This document shows positions 1 to 11,968 of a DNA stretch of 60,000 bases, one piece after another (positions within the stretch are counted from its first letter, which is position 1; each line of letters begins with the position of its first letter). Both the position numbers and the translations under genes were made by a program. Below the pieces are notes generated by a model. That model did no database searches and was not told where the DNA came from. It saw nothing but the letters and a program-made list of their open reading frames with translations. Source of the stretch: Cristatella mucedo (lineage: Eukaryota > Bryozoa > Phylactolaemata > Cristatellidae); the NCBI GenBank assembly GCA_009760855.2, contig WPIO01000015.1, positions 1,218,501-1,278,500 on the forward strand. Direction: 5' to 3'.

Positions 1-101
1 GCTTGAGGCAGCGATATAGGATCGTCCACCACAGGATTCGAACCCACGACCTCTGGACCAAGGCCGTGAAAAGCAACCGAGTTACCTAGTGTGCCATCAT
101 G
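1..101 (-). repeat. SINE-1 copy, cut by the window edge
   Basis: This is the tRNA-like head of a SINE of the same family as the copies at 5257, 17431 and 41579. On the minus strand it reads through the A-box region (GATGGCACACTAGG) and a B box close to the Pol III consensus GGTTCGANTCC. The hairpin between the boxes is partly decayed here (CACGGCC against GAGGTCG). The 3' tail is outside the window or degraded. Confidence 0.75.
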
Positions 102-2286
102 TCTCACCAAGTGTTCATGGAGTAAACAATGACCGTTGGATGGAAAACATATTTCGTCATCAAAATTGTGTGCTGCAGATCGAAATAAACTTCGTACATT
201 GTTGTTTTACTGATCAGTCAGCTGGTAGATGTTGAAAACTGCTGCTAATATCTGATAGCTGCATGCATGCAGCTCATGGTCTGCTGGGTCACCTATACAT
301 AGCCTGCTGGTCGATTTGCAGAACTTTTCAGCGCTTCTGTTTCTCTTGCTTAACATTGCCTATTAAGAGCCGAGCCAGAAGATACCGAAACTGACCATCT
401 CGTATACAATGATGACTGCACATACATGACAGACCTAACATCAAATTTGCAAATGATGTTGGCAAATGGAACAGGGTTTTTGCTAATAACCAACCAGACA
501 GCTAAAACACTTGGACTACTGTAGGGCGCCTTGCCGATTCATCATTTTCTTTCCTGCTCGTTGCAAAGGCAATGCACAGCCCTTCCTACCACAACTTGAA
601 TTTCTAGCTAGCCTAGATGATCAATCTTCAAGCTGCAACCCTTGTAGGAGCAATGTTGTACATCAAATGATGAAAGGATATAACCTAGGGCAGACAAGAC
701 TAACAAAAATCCAGGCAGTTGAAAAAGTACACATTTGCAGCACAGACCATAGATGCCGTAAGATGTCACGTAGAGGTAAATCGAGCTACATTGAAAGACC
801 GGTAGACTCATCTGACCGACACGAATGACCAACGAGCTCTAGCTGCTGAGGAGCGAACTGCAAAGTGCGCAATCCTCCATCATTCTACAGTGTCTCAACG
901 GCCTAGCACAGAGTTCTTGTGAGTAAGAACACTGGAGACATGGCATATCTAGATGGTATATTAATACTTATGAGTCACTGGACTACTACCTTTGGCTTGT
1001 ATAGCTTAGACATTTTAGGGCGTTGGGAGGCATGAGCAGGAACAAGTACAGCAGGAGTAGGAATAGCTGTGGTGCCCTGGACTTTGGCGGCAGCAGTAGC
1101 AGCAGGAGCAGAAGCAGCGGCATGCTTTAGCAGTGGAGTTACTCCAGCAGAAGGAGAGATTGCAACCTGATTTATCAGCCACTCTCTGGGCAGGTTTACC
1201 TACCTCGTGAGCTGCAAGTTGCCTTAATCTGGTACACAAACCAGCTCCTCTGTCCCACCGTTACTTCCCCTGTTCTTAGTAGTTTGTTTTGGTAAGGCTG
1301 TGTGTGGCCTTTTGTGCTTGCACTGTGCACAGGCAGATAGATGATGGGTGTCTTCCTGTAGAGTGCTGGCTGCCACAGGCATCAGCAGACAGGTTGTCTG
1401 GTCGTATGCTGCACTCTTGAAAGACTGTCCCACAAATTGACATGTCGTTTTAAATAACATTGGGCTATTTGCACTCGACATCCTAGCGGGGCTTCAGACA
1501 GCTTCAATGCTTTGTAGAGTTATCTGAGCACTTTCTGACTGTGCCTCTCAGTGAAGGAGTCACGGGATATGGCCGAGCTCCGCGGGCACAGCATCCCGAT
1601 AGATGGCATCCCATTTTGATCTTTTGATCTCACCAAGGAGCTTCTTCTCATCAGACTTGATAGGGTTCAATCTGCACCACTGCTGCAGTGAATCGGTTTA
1701 AAGTGTGCTGAACATCGAGGCAGCTCTTACCTGGACATGGAGGTCGTGCATACGTGTGCCTCCCTCATTCGCGTTGCTACTCCCTTCAAGCAGCAGAGCA
1801 ACCTCCAGGGTCACTCATTGCTGGCAGCCTCGGCTGCAACAGCAGAGTATGGGCAGCACGAAGTAGGCAACGTTCGAGCTGTCCCCAGGACTCGGCAGCA
1901 CAGGGAAATCGTGCTGCACCCGTGGCTTCACAACCAGTTAGTGTATGGCAACTGACCCATCAAGACAGCCAGTGTGCACTGCGATATACCAAATGGTGCA
2001 TGAGGTCCAACAGGGCGTTCTCAACTGGCCTAAAAAGTGCGATCTCGCTTACTCACACACTTTCTTGATAACAACAATTGTAATAACAGTGACACTAACA
2101 CATTTGAATAGCATACCCAGGGAAATTAAGGGCAAATGGTGAGAAAATACTGAGAAGATTGGTTCCACGATCAAATAATTGGTTAATATACCTTTCAAAA
2201 GACAAGCATGTCATAAATGAGATCGGAAACCTTGACGATATCAACATTAAAGGAAAGCCTTTTAAAAGCGATAGGAGCAACCATGT
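102..2286. other. No secure gene; low-complexity intergenic sequence
   Basis: I see no recognisable exon or transposon in this stretch. Positions 1030-1170 are CAG/GCA-rich and open in several frames because of that bias. The 105-codon open frame at 511-828 has no recognisable domain. Confidence 0.4.
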
Positions 2287-2722
2287 CGTAATAATAATAA
2301 TAATAATAATGCACTTGATAAAGTGCCCTCAGAGAACTCAATCTCTCTCTAGGCGCTTTATATTGGCTGCAAAGGGAAATGCAATTGAATGGTGAGTAAT
2401 CTCATGCTTGATACACAAACAACATGAATTACATGGTTAGGGGTGACATGCACAGGGTCAGCATGCAAATGTGGTTAGTGGCAGCATTCACAGTGTCAGC
2501 ACGCATAAGCACACGAAGGACGAATCACAGGGACCCACTAAATGCTTTCCTAAATAGGTGTGTTTTTAAGTTCTTTTTAAATGTGGTCAAGTCAGGGGAT
2601 GCTATGACGCAAGTCGAGAGGGAGTTCCAGGCTTTGAGAGCATACGAACTGAATGCACGGTCTCCAAAGGATTTGAGGTTTGTACGAGGTATTTGTAGAC
2701 TGTTGGATTCCGAAATGCATAT
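2287..2722 (-). mobile_element. L2-A LINE, 5'-truncated 3' end
   Basis: The minus strand carries the last part of the reverse-transcriptase frame (residues equivalent to SYAPKAWNSLP) and the 3' untranslated region. It ends with the family hairpin (AGAGA, 6-nt loop, TCTCT), a GGGCACTTTATCAAGTGCATT block and an ATT/TTA microsatellite tail (2287-2310 as AAT on the plus strand). The 5' truncation is typical of target-primed reverse transcription. Confidence 0.85.
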
Positions 2723-2810
2723 CTAGAAGTAAACCGGAGAAAACGTATATATATGTAATTAAAAAATTATCTATCTCAGCATTATATACGTTTCGTGTTG
2801 CAACTTGTTA

Positions 2811-3137
2811 GCCCTGGTACATCGAAGTACATTTTGCAGCTTGTTGAAGTACATGCTTGTGACTTGAGATCAAATTTACATTGCTGCTGTGTGCATTGTA
2901 AGTTCTATAATTTAGCCAGTACTTGACTGATCCACCAGAAATTTCAAGCACGTGTTCAGCTCTGCCTGTACACCACTGCAGGGGTTCATATCTGATTTCT
3001 GTTCGATAGGTTTTGCTATACATATCCATGATGGCAGTTACTAAAATTCGAGAACGTTTGATGGCATAAAACGTGACCAATCGACAGTTCTGCGCACCCA
3101 GAAGACTGTGGGTGGGGCACTCGAAGGCACCAGATAT
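2811..3137 (-). CDS. Possible terminal exon of an unrecognised gene
   Basis: A minus-strand frame of about 150 codons spans 2808-3263. Its more protein-like part begins after an acceptor-like TCTTCTGGGTGCGCAG near 3088 and ends at a stop at 2808-2810. Residues such as YAIKRSRILVTAIMDMYSK and LEISGGSVKYWLNYRTYN have balanced composition, unlike the low-complexity frames nearby. I recognise no family, and no partner exon could be linked. It may be chance. Confidence 0.2.
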
Positions 3138-3624
3138 GGTATGTGCAAGCATGAGAGCAAGCACGGCCAAATCTGGTGCACATGCATGGCTCCGGTCCTT
3201 GTCATCTAGGATGCTAGGCACATGCACCGGTTGGCGATGGCAGAGACCGAAAGGAATAGGCATGCAGTGCCTAAATGCCCATTCAATAGGGCAAAGCTCG
3301 GTGGAACTTGGGGCATGGCAATCAAGTTTTGTGCCGAATGCCTCGTCGTTGGGGGTTGACCGTGTTTGCAGGTTTTGCGGAGAACTTTGCCTTGGTTATT
3401 TCAAGAAAGCCTCTCGCTTTGCCCTGTTTGCAGAGAGATCAGGCCGGCTGAGCAAATCTAGCATGGCAGCCAGACCATAAGCACATGGAGTGGTTAAGCT
3501 GTCGGTTGAAGTGCGGTTGCTGCTATCGTCGGTGTCTCAATTTGGTCTCCTGCCATGATCAAGCAAGCTTGGCCTGGTCAGTGCTGCCATAGGTTAGCAT
3601 CAGCTGTCCTTGTTAAATCAGTAA

Positions 3625-3762
3625 AAATAAACATGTTGTTTGCATAGCACCTGGAGATAACTCAGTCTCTATCCAGCCGCTTCAGCTTCAAGTGCATGCC
3701 GCAGGGCTCGAGCCCATGACCTCCGTTGTTAAAGCCGAGCACCTCACCATGGGAGCCGAAGC
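3625..3762 (-). repeat. SINE-2 copy
   Basis: This minus-strand tRNA-derived SINE has a B-box region GGGCTCGAGCCC-like, and the order head, AAGCGGCTGGATAGAGACTGAG, then tail CTATGCAAA matches the other SINE-2 copies. It is diverged, and the A box (TGGTGAGGTGCTCGGC) is recognisable. Confidence 0.7.
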
Positions 3763-4855
3763 AAGCCCAAGCAGGACCAGGTTGCTGCTGCTGCTGCTAT
3801 CTTGACAATGATGTCAACCTGACACAGACAGGCCGCCTTCAGGCAAGACCTGGCGTAGAGCAATAGACCCCATGCTGGCGGCCGTTGGCGGTGGCTAACA
3901 CTTTTCAATCTCTGCTGCTGGCAACTAGCTGACTGCTAGCTGGTTCCCCTGCTCCCAGTCCAATCGTGGCATTGCATCTCAGTGTTCCAGTACTGGTCCT
4001 TGAGAGGTCGCCCGTGGTCAGCCCAGGTGCCAAACTTCAGACTGCGCCACGGGCCTACTCCTCTGGTGGTTGAGGAGCTATACCTGTATGTGCCCAGTAC
4101 CAAGAAAGTGTCGGTAGTTCCAGCAGGACCACCCAGCTCCATTACAGAAGGAAGATGAGACCTGCACATGGAACAAAAGCTACAAGCTAAGTCAGACTGG
4201 GCGCACACGCGCTAAGCAGCTGCTCGGGAAGCAGCTTAAGGCACTTTAAGAGCTCCGACCTCTCGTGGTGACCTGCCAGCCGCCGAGGTGAGGTCAAGGC
4301 ATTTGCAGAGCTTTGCTCGGCAAAATGCCAGCGATCCACGGCGCTACGGCAACGTGGCCGGTGGTGGAAGCACCGGTGTTGCACCTATCTGACAATGGCA
4401 CAATGGCATCGGCTGAACGATCGCTGGCCATCGGACCCGATAGCAGCTCCTGTGGGTGCCTGCAGCAGTAGCTGCAGCTGCAGCAGCAGTAGCAGCGGTG
4501 GATTGCAAGTCGGCTTCCGATCGCCCACCTATTTATTCTGGCTTTTGCAGCTCACATGGCCAGCCGCCGGATGCAATCAGGACCAGCAATAGCAATGGAT
4601 GATCTTTCTCTACTCTAAGCATGCATGCCAGCGGAGGCTCTGCTTGCACTACAAGGCTTGGAGCTTTGCCAGTCTCTACCTCATGCATTGACATGGGCTG
4701 TCCAGCATCTCACCAGGAGTATAGCTATGAGTGTAAATGTGGCTGTGCCTAGTCTGATCCATGCAGCCACGTGACCATGACAGGATGCAGCAAGCAGAGC
4801 AACCAGGCCAGCTGGGTAGCTCAGCTTCGGTCCTTCTACAATAGGCAGTCAGCAA
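3763..4855. other. No gene recognised; GC-rich and CTG/CAG-rich tract
   Basis: This stretch holds CTG-rich runs at 3781-3800 and 4455-4500, and short open frames on both strands that follow that bias. No domain, splice-consistent exon set or transposon end was recognised. Confidence 0.4.
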
Positions 4856-5017
4856 ATAATAATATTAATATTAATAATATAATTCATTTATATAGTGCCC
4901 CAAGAGAACTTAATCTCTATTCAGGCGCTTCACGCATGCCTCGGGGCTCGAGCCCACGACCTCAGTCAGACCTTGGTTGGGGCGAGCACCTTAACCTCTA
5001 GACCAAACCAGCTCGAC
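4856..5017 (-). repeat. SINE-2 copy, well preserved
   Basis: Read on the minus strand it has A box (TGGTCTAGAGGTTAAGG), B-box region (palindromic GGGCTCGAGCCCC), GAAGCGCCTGAATAG, the hairpin AGAGATTAAGTTCTCT, then GGGGCACTATATAAATGAATT and an AT-rich tail. The last part is the 3' end shared with the L2-A LINE. Confidence 0.85.
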
Positions 5018-5256
5018 TAACACATGATTGCCAATGCTCCCTTAGCAAGGGCTCAAAGCTGCCAGGTTGCCTCTCCAATGCATAGTGCTCTAGCAGTCGT
5101 TCACTTAGCTCAAAACAAGCACTTCGATTAACCAGCAGTTTAGTGAGTATACTTTTAAAACACATGAGCACGATCTAGATGAGCCACAGCTGGATTTTTA
5201 TGCATTTCAGGTTGAAGTTGCCCTCCCCCCAAAGTTACCTGACCTAAGAAAAAAAA

Positions 5257-5421
5257 TCCTAGCTGCTTAAACAGCCTCTTTTTGTATAGCGACAGAAGAG
5301 CCTTTACGGCTATCACCACCGCTTGCAGTGGCAATAAAGGATCGCCCACCACAGGAATCGAACCCACGACCTCGGGACCGAGGTCGTGAAAGCAACCGCC
5401 TTACCTAGTGTGCCATTACGG
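5257..5421 (-). repeat. SINE-1 copy, full length
   Basis: On the minus strand: tRNA-like head with A box (TGGCACACTAGG), a perfect hairpin CACGACCTCGG/CCGAGGTCGTG, B box GGTTCGATTCC (exact match to GGTTCGANTCC), then a tRNA-unrelated body ending AGCCGTAAAGGCTCTTCTGTCGCTATACAAAA-like and AGGCTGTTTAAGCAGCTAGGA. The full unit is about 165 bp. Confidence 0.88.
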
Positions 5422-6029
5422 TGCAGTAGCAGCTGGGCTGCACCAACCACTGCCGTTGATTGTGTTCGGTTCAGCTCTCTTCACCGAGAACCGCCCTCTT
5501 CAGCCGGCTCCCCAGAAGTTCCTGCAGAAGCCTCCTCCCTCATGCAGGTTGGCTGCCAGGCTCCCAGAACAGGCTCACTTGGGGCCAGGTTCGTTCGAGC
5601 CTGCTCTCACCTTGTTCGGCACAAAGGGCACCCAACCGGGCTTGGCAGAGGCACCACACTTCCGGTGAAATCAGGTTTTGCCTGCTCACGGTCAAGATTT
5701 GCCCCGTGGTCCATGACCTAGCAATCGGCCGCAATAAAGCTGCAATCGGCTCACTGATCAATCAGCTGACTCGAATGCCCACATAAATGAAGTGTCGTCG
5801 AGTCAGTCTCCCTTTCTCTCGGTTTGGCCACTCGATTCGACCGGAGGCCTGCCTTCGGAGTGCAAGGTAGCTGAACTCCTGGTTGTTCTCGGTTGCCATT
5901 TTCCGCCCGGCTTGCTCGGGGCTCTTCCTCTCTTTGATGAGTGGGCAGAGTTTGGATCCTCGGGCTTCTTTGGGCAGCTGGCCGCCATTCACGCTTCCTT
6001 TACAGCACAACAACTCTGTTTGACATATT
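5422..6029. other. No gene recognised
   Basis: Several overlapping open frames on both strands are present but none shows a recognisable domain. The transposase-like motif lies just downstream at 6030-6125. Confidence 0.35.
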
Positions 6030-6125
6030 CTTGTTTGGAGCTGGTGCAGTGGCCTAGCCAGCCGCCTGACTTGAACCCCATCGAGCGACTACGGGGTGAT
6101 ATCGACATCTATGACACCACGGAGT
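6030..6125 (+). pseudogene. Tc1/mariner-type transposase remnant
   Basis: The plus-strand frame ending at 6127 contains WPSQPPDLNPIERLRGDID. This closely resembles the WPxQSPDLNPIExLWxxLK block around the catalytic glutamate of Tc1/mariner DDE transposases; the usual tryptophan after the glutamate is replaced by arginine. Residues before about 6030 do not resemble a transposase and no terminal inverted repeats were identified, so this is a short, inactive remnant. The sequence match is direct; family assignment follows from the known motif. Confidence 0.65.
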
Positions 6126-6349
6126 GACATCGATGGGCGACTGAGGCGGTTTTCGGCCTACGCTTTTTTTTTATACAGTTTTAGCCGTCGATCTTTTGAG
6201 CAAAACTTATGCTCATATGATTGTGCTACAGCAAACGAGACAATGCAGAAGCTTGTTGCCTCTAAGCCTGGCGAGACAAGGTAGAACATAAAGATTCGTG
6301 GTGGGTTGACGTCACACTAAACGAATACTTACCAGTAGCATCACAAGCT

Positions 6350-6485
6350 TAGCCACGCCTTGGTCAGTCTAGGCCGGGCCTAGGCTGCATGGCACCAGAC
6401 CCACACCAGGCCTACACACCGGGCTTATGCCAAGCCGGTAGGCCTAGGCCTTGAGCCGCCTAGGCTGGTCTAAACCTAGGTCGAT
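6350..6485. repeat. TAGGCC-rich palindromic tract
   Basis: Repeated TAGGCC/GGCCTA words occur, including the 10-bp palindrome GGCCTAGGCC at 6441-6450 and AGGCCGGGCCT near 6380. Composition differs sharply from the flanks. It may be a decayed non-autonomous element or a local satellite; no target duplication was seen. Confidence 0.45.
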
Positions 6486-6892
6486 TTGGAGATCTGGCTA
6501 CATGCCTGAGTGGTATATGTGTTTGTTTTTGAGATGCCAATAAATATTTTCACATCCTTTACCTAACTTTAGAATGCCTGATACAAAATCCTCTTAGTAC
6601 CAGAACGAATTTACAGCCACCCCAGCAGCAGCCACAATGTAAGAATTTTTTGTGCCCGAGTGAATGTACCGTGCCTAGAAAGAGATTACGTTCTCTGAGA
6701 TTGCAATAAAAATGCACTAATTATTAATCTGATCGGTTACCCGGAGACGATGGGAAAGAGGTCGTCTTTTGCCAAGCAAGCTGCTGCTTGGAATGCTTCG
6801 CAGCTGCAGTGGTGGCTCTTGTGGTAAAGCAAACTCTTTATGAGACTTCATAACTGAGTCGAATTCCTTAGTCCTTTTTAAGCTTTGCCTCT

Positions 6893-7050
6893 AAATACTT
6901 CATTTGCACAGCACCACGAGAACTTAATCTGTATTCAGATGCTTCACATACGTGCAGGGCTCGAGCCCACGACTTCGGTCATCAAATGCATTCACCTTGA
7001 CCGTGGTCATCAAAGGCAGGCACCTTAATCCTTGGGCCAAACCAGGGAGG
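6893..7050 (-). repeat. SINE-2 copy
   Basis: The minus strand shows the A-box region (CCTGGTTTGGCCCAAGGATTAAGG), a longer spacer containing a partial duplication of the CTTGACCGTGGTCATCAAA segment, B-box region GGGCTCGAGCCC, and the tail with AGATTAAGTTCTC and TGCTGTGCAAATG. Confidence 0.75.
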
Positions 7051-7543
7051 CAAAGACCTAGCTCTAGGCTTTGGGCTGTAGCAATCGAGGGCAGCAGGCC
7101 CACGATTAAACCGTTGTGGCCAATGTTCGAAATACAAAGCACAGGTACGCCAAAAACAAATCGAAAAGTGCATATGCCAATGCACAAACACATTGCTCAC
7201 CTGCCCTGCAAAATCTTGATGATCCTTCATATTAAGAGCACATCAGCATCTTTACCACCATAATGGCATGCTAGAGGATAGTAACTGGTTAACAAGCACC
7301 CACCCCCTGAGCTGCCAGAGGCCGGCGCCTCACTCTTCATCACTGTCTCTCTATGTGAAGCTTGAGGCTTGGACTAAGAATGCAAATAAGAGCTAAGGAG
7401 ACCAGACCTTTACCTTGTCAGTGGCAGTCACTCATAGCAGAACTGAATGAGCTCGTCGAGACGCAGCAAGCTAATGACTTTGCAAGCGAATGCCATCATT
7501 TCGGTGCTTCCACAGCAGGGATACTTTTTAATTTGAACGGGGA

Positions 7544-7583
7544 AGAAAGGAAGGAAGGAAGGAAGGAAGGAAGGAAGGAAGGA
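7544..7583 (+). repeat. (GGAA)n microsatellite
   Basis: About ten uninterrupted GGAA units are present. Any open frame through it is low-complexity and not evidence of a protein. Confidence 0.9.
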
Positions 7584-7589
7584 ATGGAA

Positions 7590-8500
7590 GGGGTATTAGT
7601 CCTCTCTTTTGGCTGTTCTCTTCGAAGCCACGAAGCCAGGGGAGGGGATGGCCTTGACCTTGCCAGAACCAAGCATTCGTCGAGAGTGGCTCCCCTTTCT
7701 GTCCAGCAGGTGGGGACTGCTGTGGCCCGATAACTCCTCCCTGTCGCTAACTCCTGTCCACCAGAAACCAGGCTCAGGTGACCGGTCGTGACACTGACCG
7801 TGCCCATGCCGAGGCCTACGTGGCCCGTGCTGTGTAGCTTGATCCAAAGACTGGCGGTGTGTTCCTCAACACGCTTTACGGTGGGCTTATTAGTGAGGCT
7901 TTGATGCGACTAACTTATGAAGTTTATGAGAATGATAAGTTTCAGCTGAGGTGCATGACACATCCTGACAGGAGGAGAGGCTCTTCGAGTTGAGCTATGT
8001 TGGGGGAGCCGCCGAGCAGTGAGGAATGCATGCGTTTGGTATTTATGACCCGGCAGAATTGTTCGGTGCTTTACGACCAAGCAAGAAGCACCTGTGATTG
8101 CCACTGTTGGCATCGTCAGGTGCCGGCAGTGGCATACATTATTGGCACGTCGAAAAGTGCTGCCAATGCCAACTCTAGCATGGTCAAACGTGGGCTTGCA
8201 ATGCGGCTGATTCTGATTCTCAGCAAGAATGAGCTAATGACCGTAGCTTCAGCTCTGACTGAGCACGGGAATTCGTGGAAAAAGCCGGTAGCCCGAGAGG
8301 AATCGCCATACATGCCACGATGCAGCCCGCTTCTCGCAAGCTCGGCACAACTGCCAGCAGAAGTGATGCCACTGCTAACCCGTAGGGATGGTAAACGGAG
8401 GCCACTATATGGACTGTGGCTTGAACTATGAGTTAATTACTTTTTACATATTGACATGTATGCTTCTCGAACTCCGACACAAAGTGCTGCTAAAGTAAGG
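7590..8500. other. No secure gene; possible decayed coding sequence
   Basis: Several open frames are present, the longest on the plus strand at 7997-8431 (144 codons). No domain was recognised. Confidence 0.3.
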
Positions 8501-8502
8501 GT

Positions 8503-8630
8503 TAGCTAATTCAACAGCCTTATTTGTATAGCAGAAGAGCCTGAATGGCTATCCCTACCACTTGCTGCGGCGATAGAGGATCGCCCACTGCAGAACTCGA
8601 ATACAAGATCTGGGTCGTGAAGAAAGTACT
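8503..8630 (-). repeat. SINE-1 copy, diverged
   Basis: The minus strand retains the 3' tail (TATACAAATAAGGCTGTTGAATTAGCTA), the AGCCATTCAGGCTCTTCTG hairpin region and part of the tRNA-like head. The central hairpin is shortened to ACGACCCAGATC and the A-box end is lost. Confidence 0.7.
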
Positions 8631-10445
8631 CGCGAACATCATATAAGGAAACCGATGCAGCCAAGACCTGTTTAAAGCATAACTGTTTGTTGCTCGACCG
8701 TAGCACATAAGAAATTACGTACCTATGGATAGCTAAACGTTTACTGCTTCCGGCTGTGTCCCCGGCCGAGGCTGCCACGCAGGTTATGGCTTTAGCTTCA
8801 CCGACTGTTAGTAACCTCTCAATTAGCTGTGTTCGTGCATGCAGATTATCATTTTGCAATTCCATCAAAATTAATTCCTTGATGCGATTGCTGTTGCCAA
8901 GGTCCGTGAATTGGGCGTTTCCAAAAGAAGGACTTCTTATAGCTGCCGAAACAGTCGAGGATCGTTCGTCTGATATTTTAAGAGCTGTCTCAAGCCGACC
9001 GGTGCAATCTCCCTCAAGCGCTGCTGTGATTCAATCTAACTTAGTGGTAATCAGACCTTCTTAAACCTCGGCGGCCCATCTGCATGCTTGTCTTTGGAAT
9101 TCTTGTTCAAAGTGCAATAAACCACAAATAATACATGATACGATTATTGTCATCAATCTCGACCTGTTCACTTTGACCGAGACCTGGCTGAAATTGACCA
9201 ATAACCTGACTATAGCAGATGCCAGCGACTGGCTTCTCCTTCTTCTGTATCCATAGATCAATCAAAACTGGCGACAGAGTCACCATTGTTGCACTTTCTT
9301 CCCCAAATTTCAAACCGTTTGCACTCCCCTCAAAAAGCAGTCTTTTGAGTCACTTGCTTTAAATCTATCCGGCAACATGCTGCCAATTGTGGCAGCAATC
9401 TATCACACAATTACCAAGTTCTCCTTTTATCTCTGATTTCTCTAATATCATTTTGATTCTATGTGCAAGAAATTGATCTCTCCTTGTTATGGGGGATTTT
9501 AAAATTCATTTGACAACCCTATAGCCACTTTAATTGCCAAATTTTGTGCACCGACTATCTCATTTTCTCTTGTAGCTCTTTTGCATTAGCCCACTCGAAA
9601 AAGAGGTCACACATGCACGATCAAATATTGGCCCATTAGTTTATGCTATCATTCCTGATTATTACCAAGTTCAGTTCATCTGACCACATGCAGATCTCAC
9701 TCAGTCTAAAATGTGCATCTTCATTCATATATACTCTTAATTTATTAGTAAATCTCGAAACCTCGAGGTCCTTGACGTCGATGCTGTGCGTGCAAAACTA
9801 TCTTCTTTGCCTCTGCTTCTCAATCTCCCTTCCGACCTGTCATCATTGGTAGAATGTTGCAACACGGAACTAGTTGATTTGCTTAATGAGTTTGTACCTC
9901 CGACTGAGCACAATGTGCAACCTCGCCCAGACGGCCTGTGGTTTACCACAGACAATAAACTAGCTTGGTCTAATAAGCAGTAGCTTGAGGAGACACACAA
10001 CAGATCAGGACTGCTTGTCCAGCGGCAGGCCTGCTTAGACTACTGTAGATAATTCCAATCGATCCTAGCAAAGGCCAAGTTTAGCAACGTTAAAATATCT
10101 TTGAATCAAATGTGCACGATCCAAAAAAGATTATGCATACCATCAACCATCTCCTTAACCACACCCACTTACCTCCTTTCCTAATGATTCTTGTGGTGAT
10201 CTAGCTGATCGCTTTATTAGCTTCTTTGCCTGCAAGACATACAAAATCAGGGAGTCCATTTCTATGGTAGCAGCATACCCACTGGATTCATGTCCCTAAA
10301 TAGCAACCCATAGGTACTCTCCCTAAATTTCTTGCAGCACCATGATTTACACATTCAAGGTGGCCACAAGGGACCTGACATTCACCTCCCATTCAAAGAA
10401 GACTATTATCCCTCTCGACCCTATTCCCAATGTCTGTTGTATGAC

Positions 10446-10704
10446 TGTATCTCCGGCGGCAGCAGCGCTACTGGAGTCTCACGGAGACACGAAGACACGA
10501 GTGAGGGGTGAACGAGACTCTGGTCTTTATTCCCTAGTGGGTACATATACGAGCTGGGGCTGACTGACTCACCACAGATATGTGAGTGCCTCTGTGGTGG
10601 GCCACATGCTTACGTCAAAGGCTCATCGCGGCCGAGAAGCCGCAGGCGCACACATGTCCTACTTCTACTAAGCATAGACCTGCGGCTATAATGCATAAGT
10701 AACA
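10446..10704 (-). mobile_element. LTR-like insert within the L2-A copy
   Basis: Aligning this L2-A copy with the minus-strand copy at 34900-34960 shows about 260 bp of foreign sequence here. The segment begins TGTATC and ends GTAACA on the plus strand (TG...CA). On the minus strand it holds AATAAA (10526-10531) shortly before a CGTGTCTCCGTGAGACTCC segment, like the R/U5 part of an LTR. The flanking pentamers (ATGAC, TAACA) do not match, so a clean solo LTR with target duplication is not proven. Confidence 0.35.
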
Positions 10705-11871
10705 TAACAAAGATGTCATTACCTCAGGTCATGTCCCTGCACCTTTCAAAAAGGCTACAGTTGGGTTACTAATCAAGAAAGCAACACTAGACCAAGAGAA
10801 CTTGATGCAGTTTCCTCCCAGTCTCTATTCAACCGTTCCTGTCAAAGACACTGGAACGAGTTGTGGCTGACCAGCTGAAATCTTTTATTGAAGCCTAAAA
10901 CCTAGAGAGTAAGTTCCAGTCTGAATTTATACCTAATCAGTCCACAAAGTCAGCATATCTTCGAGTGCATAACGACCTTCTGAGGAATGCAGAATCAGGT
11001 AAAGTCCCTCTGCTTGTTTTGCTTGATCTTTCGGGCAGTATTCGATATTATTGATCACCAAGTCCTTCTCGCCTGGGCATTACTCGCACTGCACTGCAAT
11101 TGCTAAGATCCTATTTCAATGGGAGACTCCCGAGCATTGATGTGAACGGACAAAGGTCATCAAAGAAATCACTGAAGTACTGGGTACCTCGGGGCTCTTT
11201 GCTTGGTCCGCATCTTTCATGGTATCTCCTTGCCGATATGATCGCCAAGCACAATCCAGGCTTTCACTTCTATGCTGATGACACTTGGTTGTACCTTTGC
11301 TTTGATCTCTCCCAGCTCTCTAGCATGTCGAATTCTCTCAACTCCCTAGATGCAAGTATTAATGACATCCACACATGGATGGCAACACACTTTCTTAAAT
11401 ATTATTATGAAAAAACCAACCTACTAGCTATGGGCAAAATAAGTATGACTCAGGAATTGGAAAGCTAAATGCTCAAAATCAGCTCATCCAACATGTCATC
11501 TGATGCATCTGCACAAAATCTATTTGTCCTGTTCCAAAGTGACCTTTCGGTTAGATGACCACATCAGTTTTGCCGTCAAGTCTGCCTACTTTCAGCTGCA
11601 TAATATTGCTAAAATTGGGGCTTGTTTAGAAAGGGAAACTATATCCAAATCGGTTCATTTATTTATGACATCCCGTCTCGACTTCTGTAACTCAGTTCTT
11701 GTTGGTCTATCTGTCTGTGCAATCAAGCGCTTACAGTTGGTGTAAAACGCTGCAGCTAAGCTTGTCTGTCGTTAGCATCAAAGTTGCCATTTTACAACAC
11801 TTCTCGCCGACCTGCACTGGCTCCCAGTCAAGCAGCATATCGACTTCAACGACCAAGGTAATGCAAGCAAA

Positions 11872-11968
11872 TCCTGCAATAGGCGATCTTTTATTGCCAA
11901 ATGCAAGCAGTGATGATAGCCCTTAAGACTCTTCTTCTGTTATACAAGTGAGGCTGTTTAATGAGATA
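11872..11968 (+). repeat. SINE-1 3' part inserted in L2-A
   Basis: The sequence matches the SINE-1 body and tail (GGCGATCTTTTATTGCC, GTGATGATAGCCCTTAAGACTC, ATACAAGTGAGGCTGTTTAATGAG). It interrupts the reverse-transcriptase C-terminal region of the surrounding LINE, so the SINE inserted later. Confidence 0.65.

Noticed and set aside
7997-8431. 144-codon plus-strand frame as a gene
   Set aside because: No domain and no splice or start context; adjacent frames look equally open.
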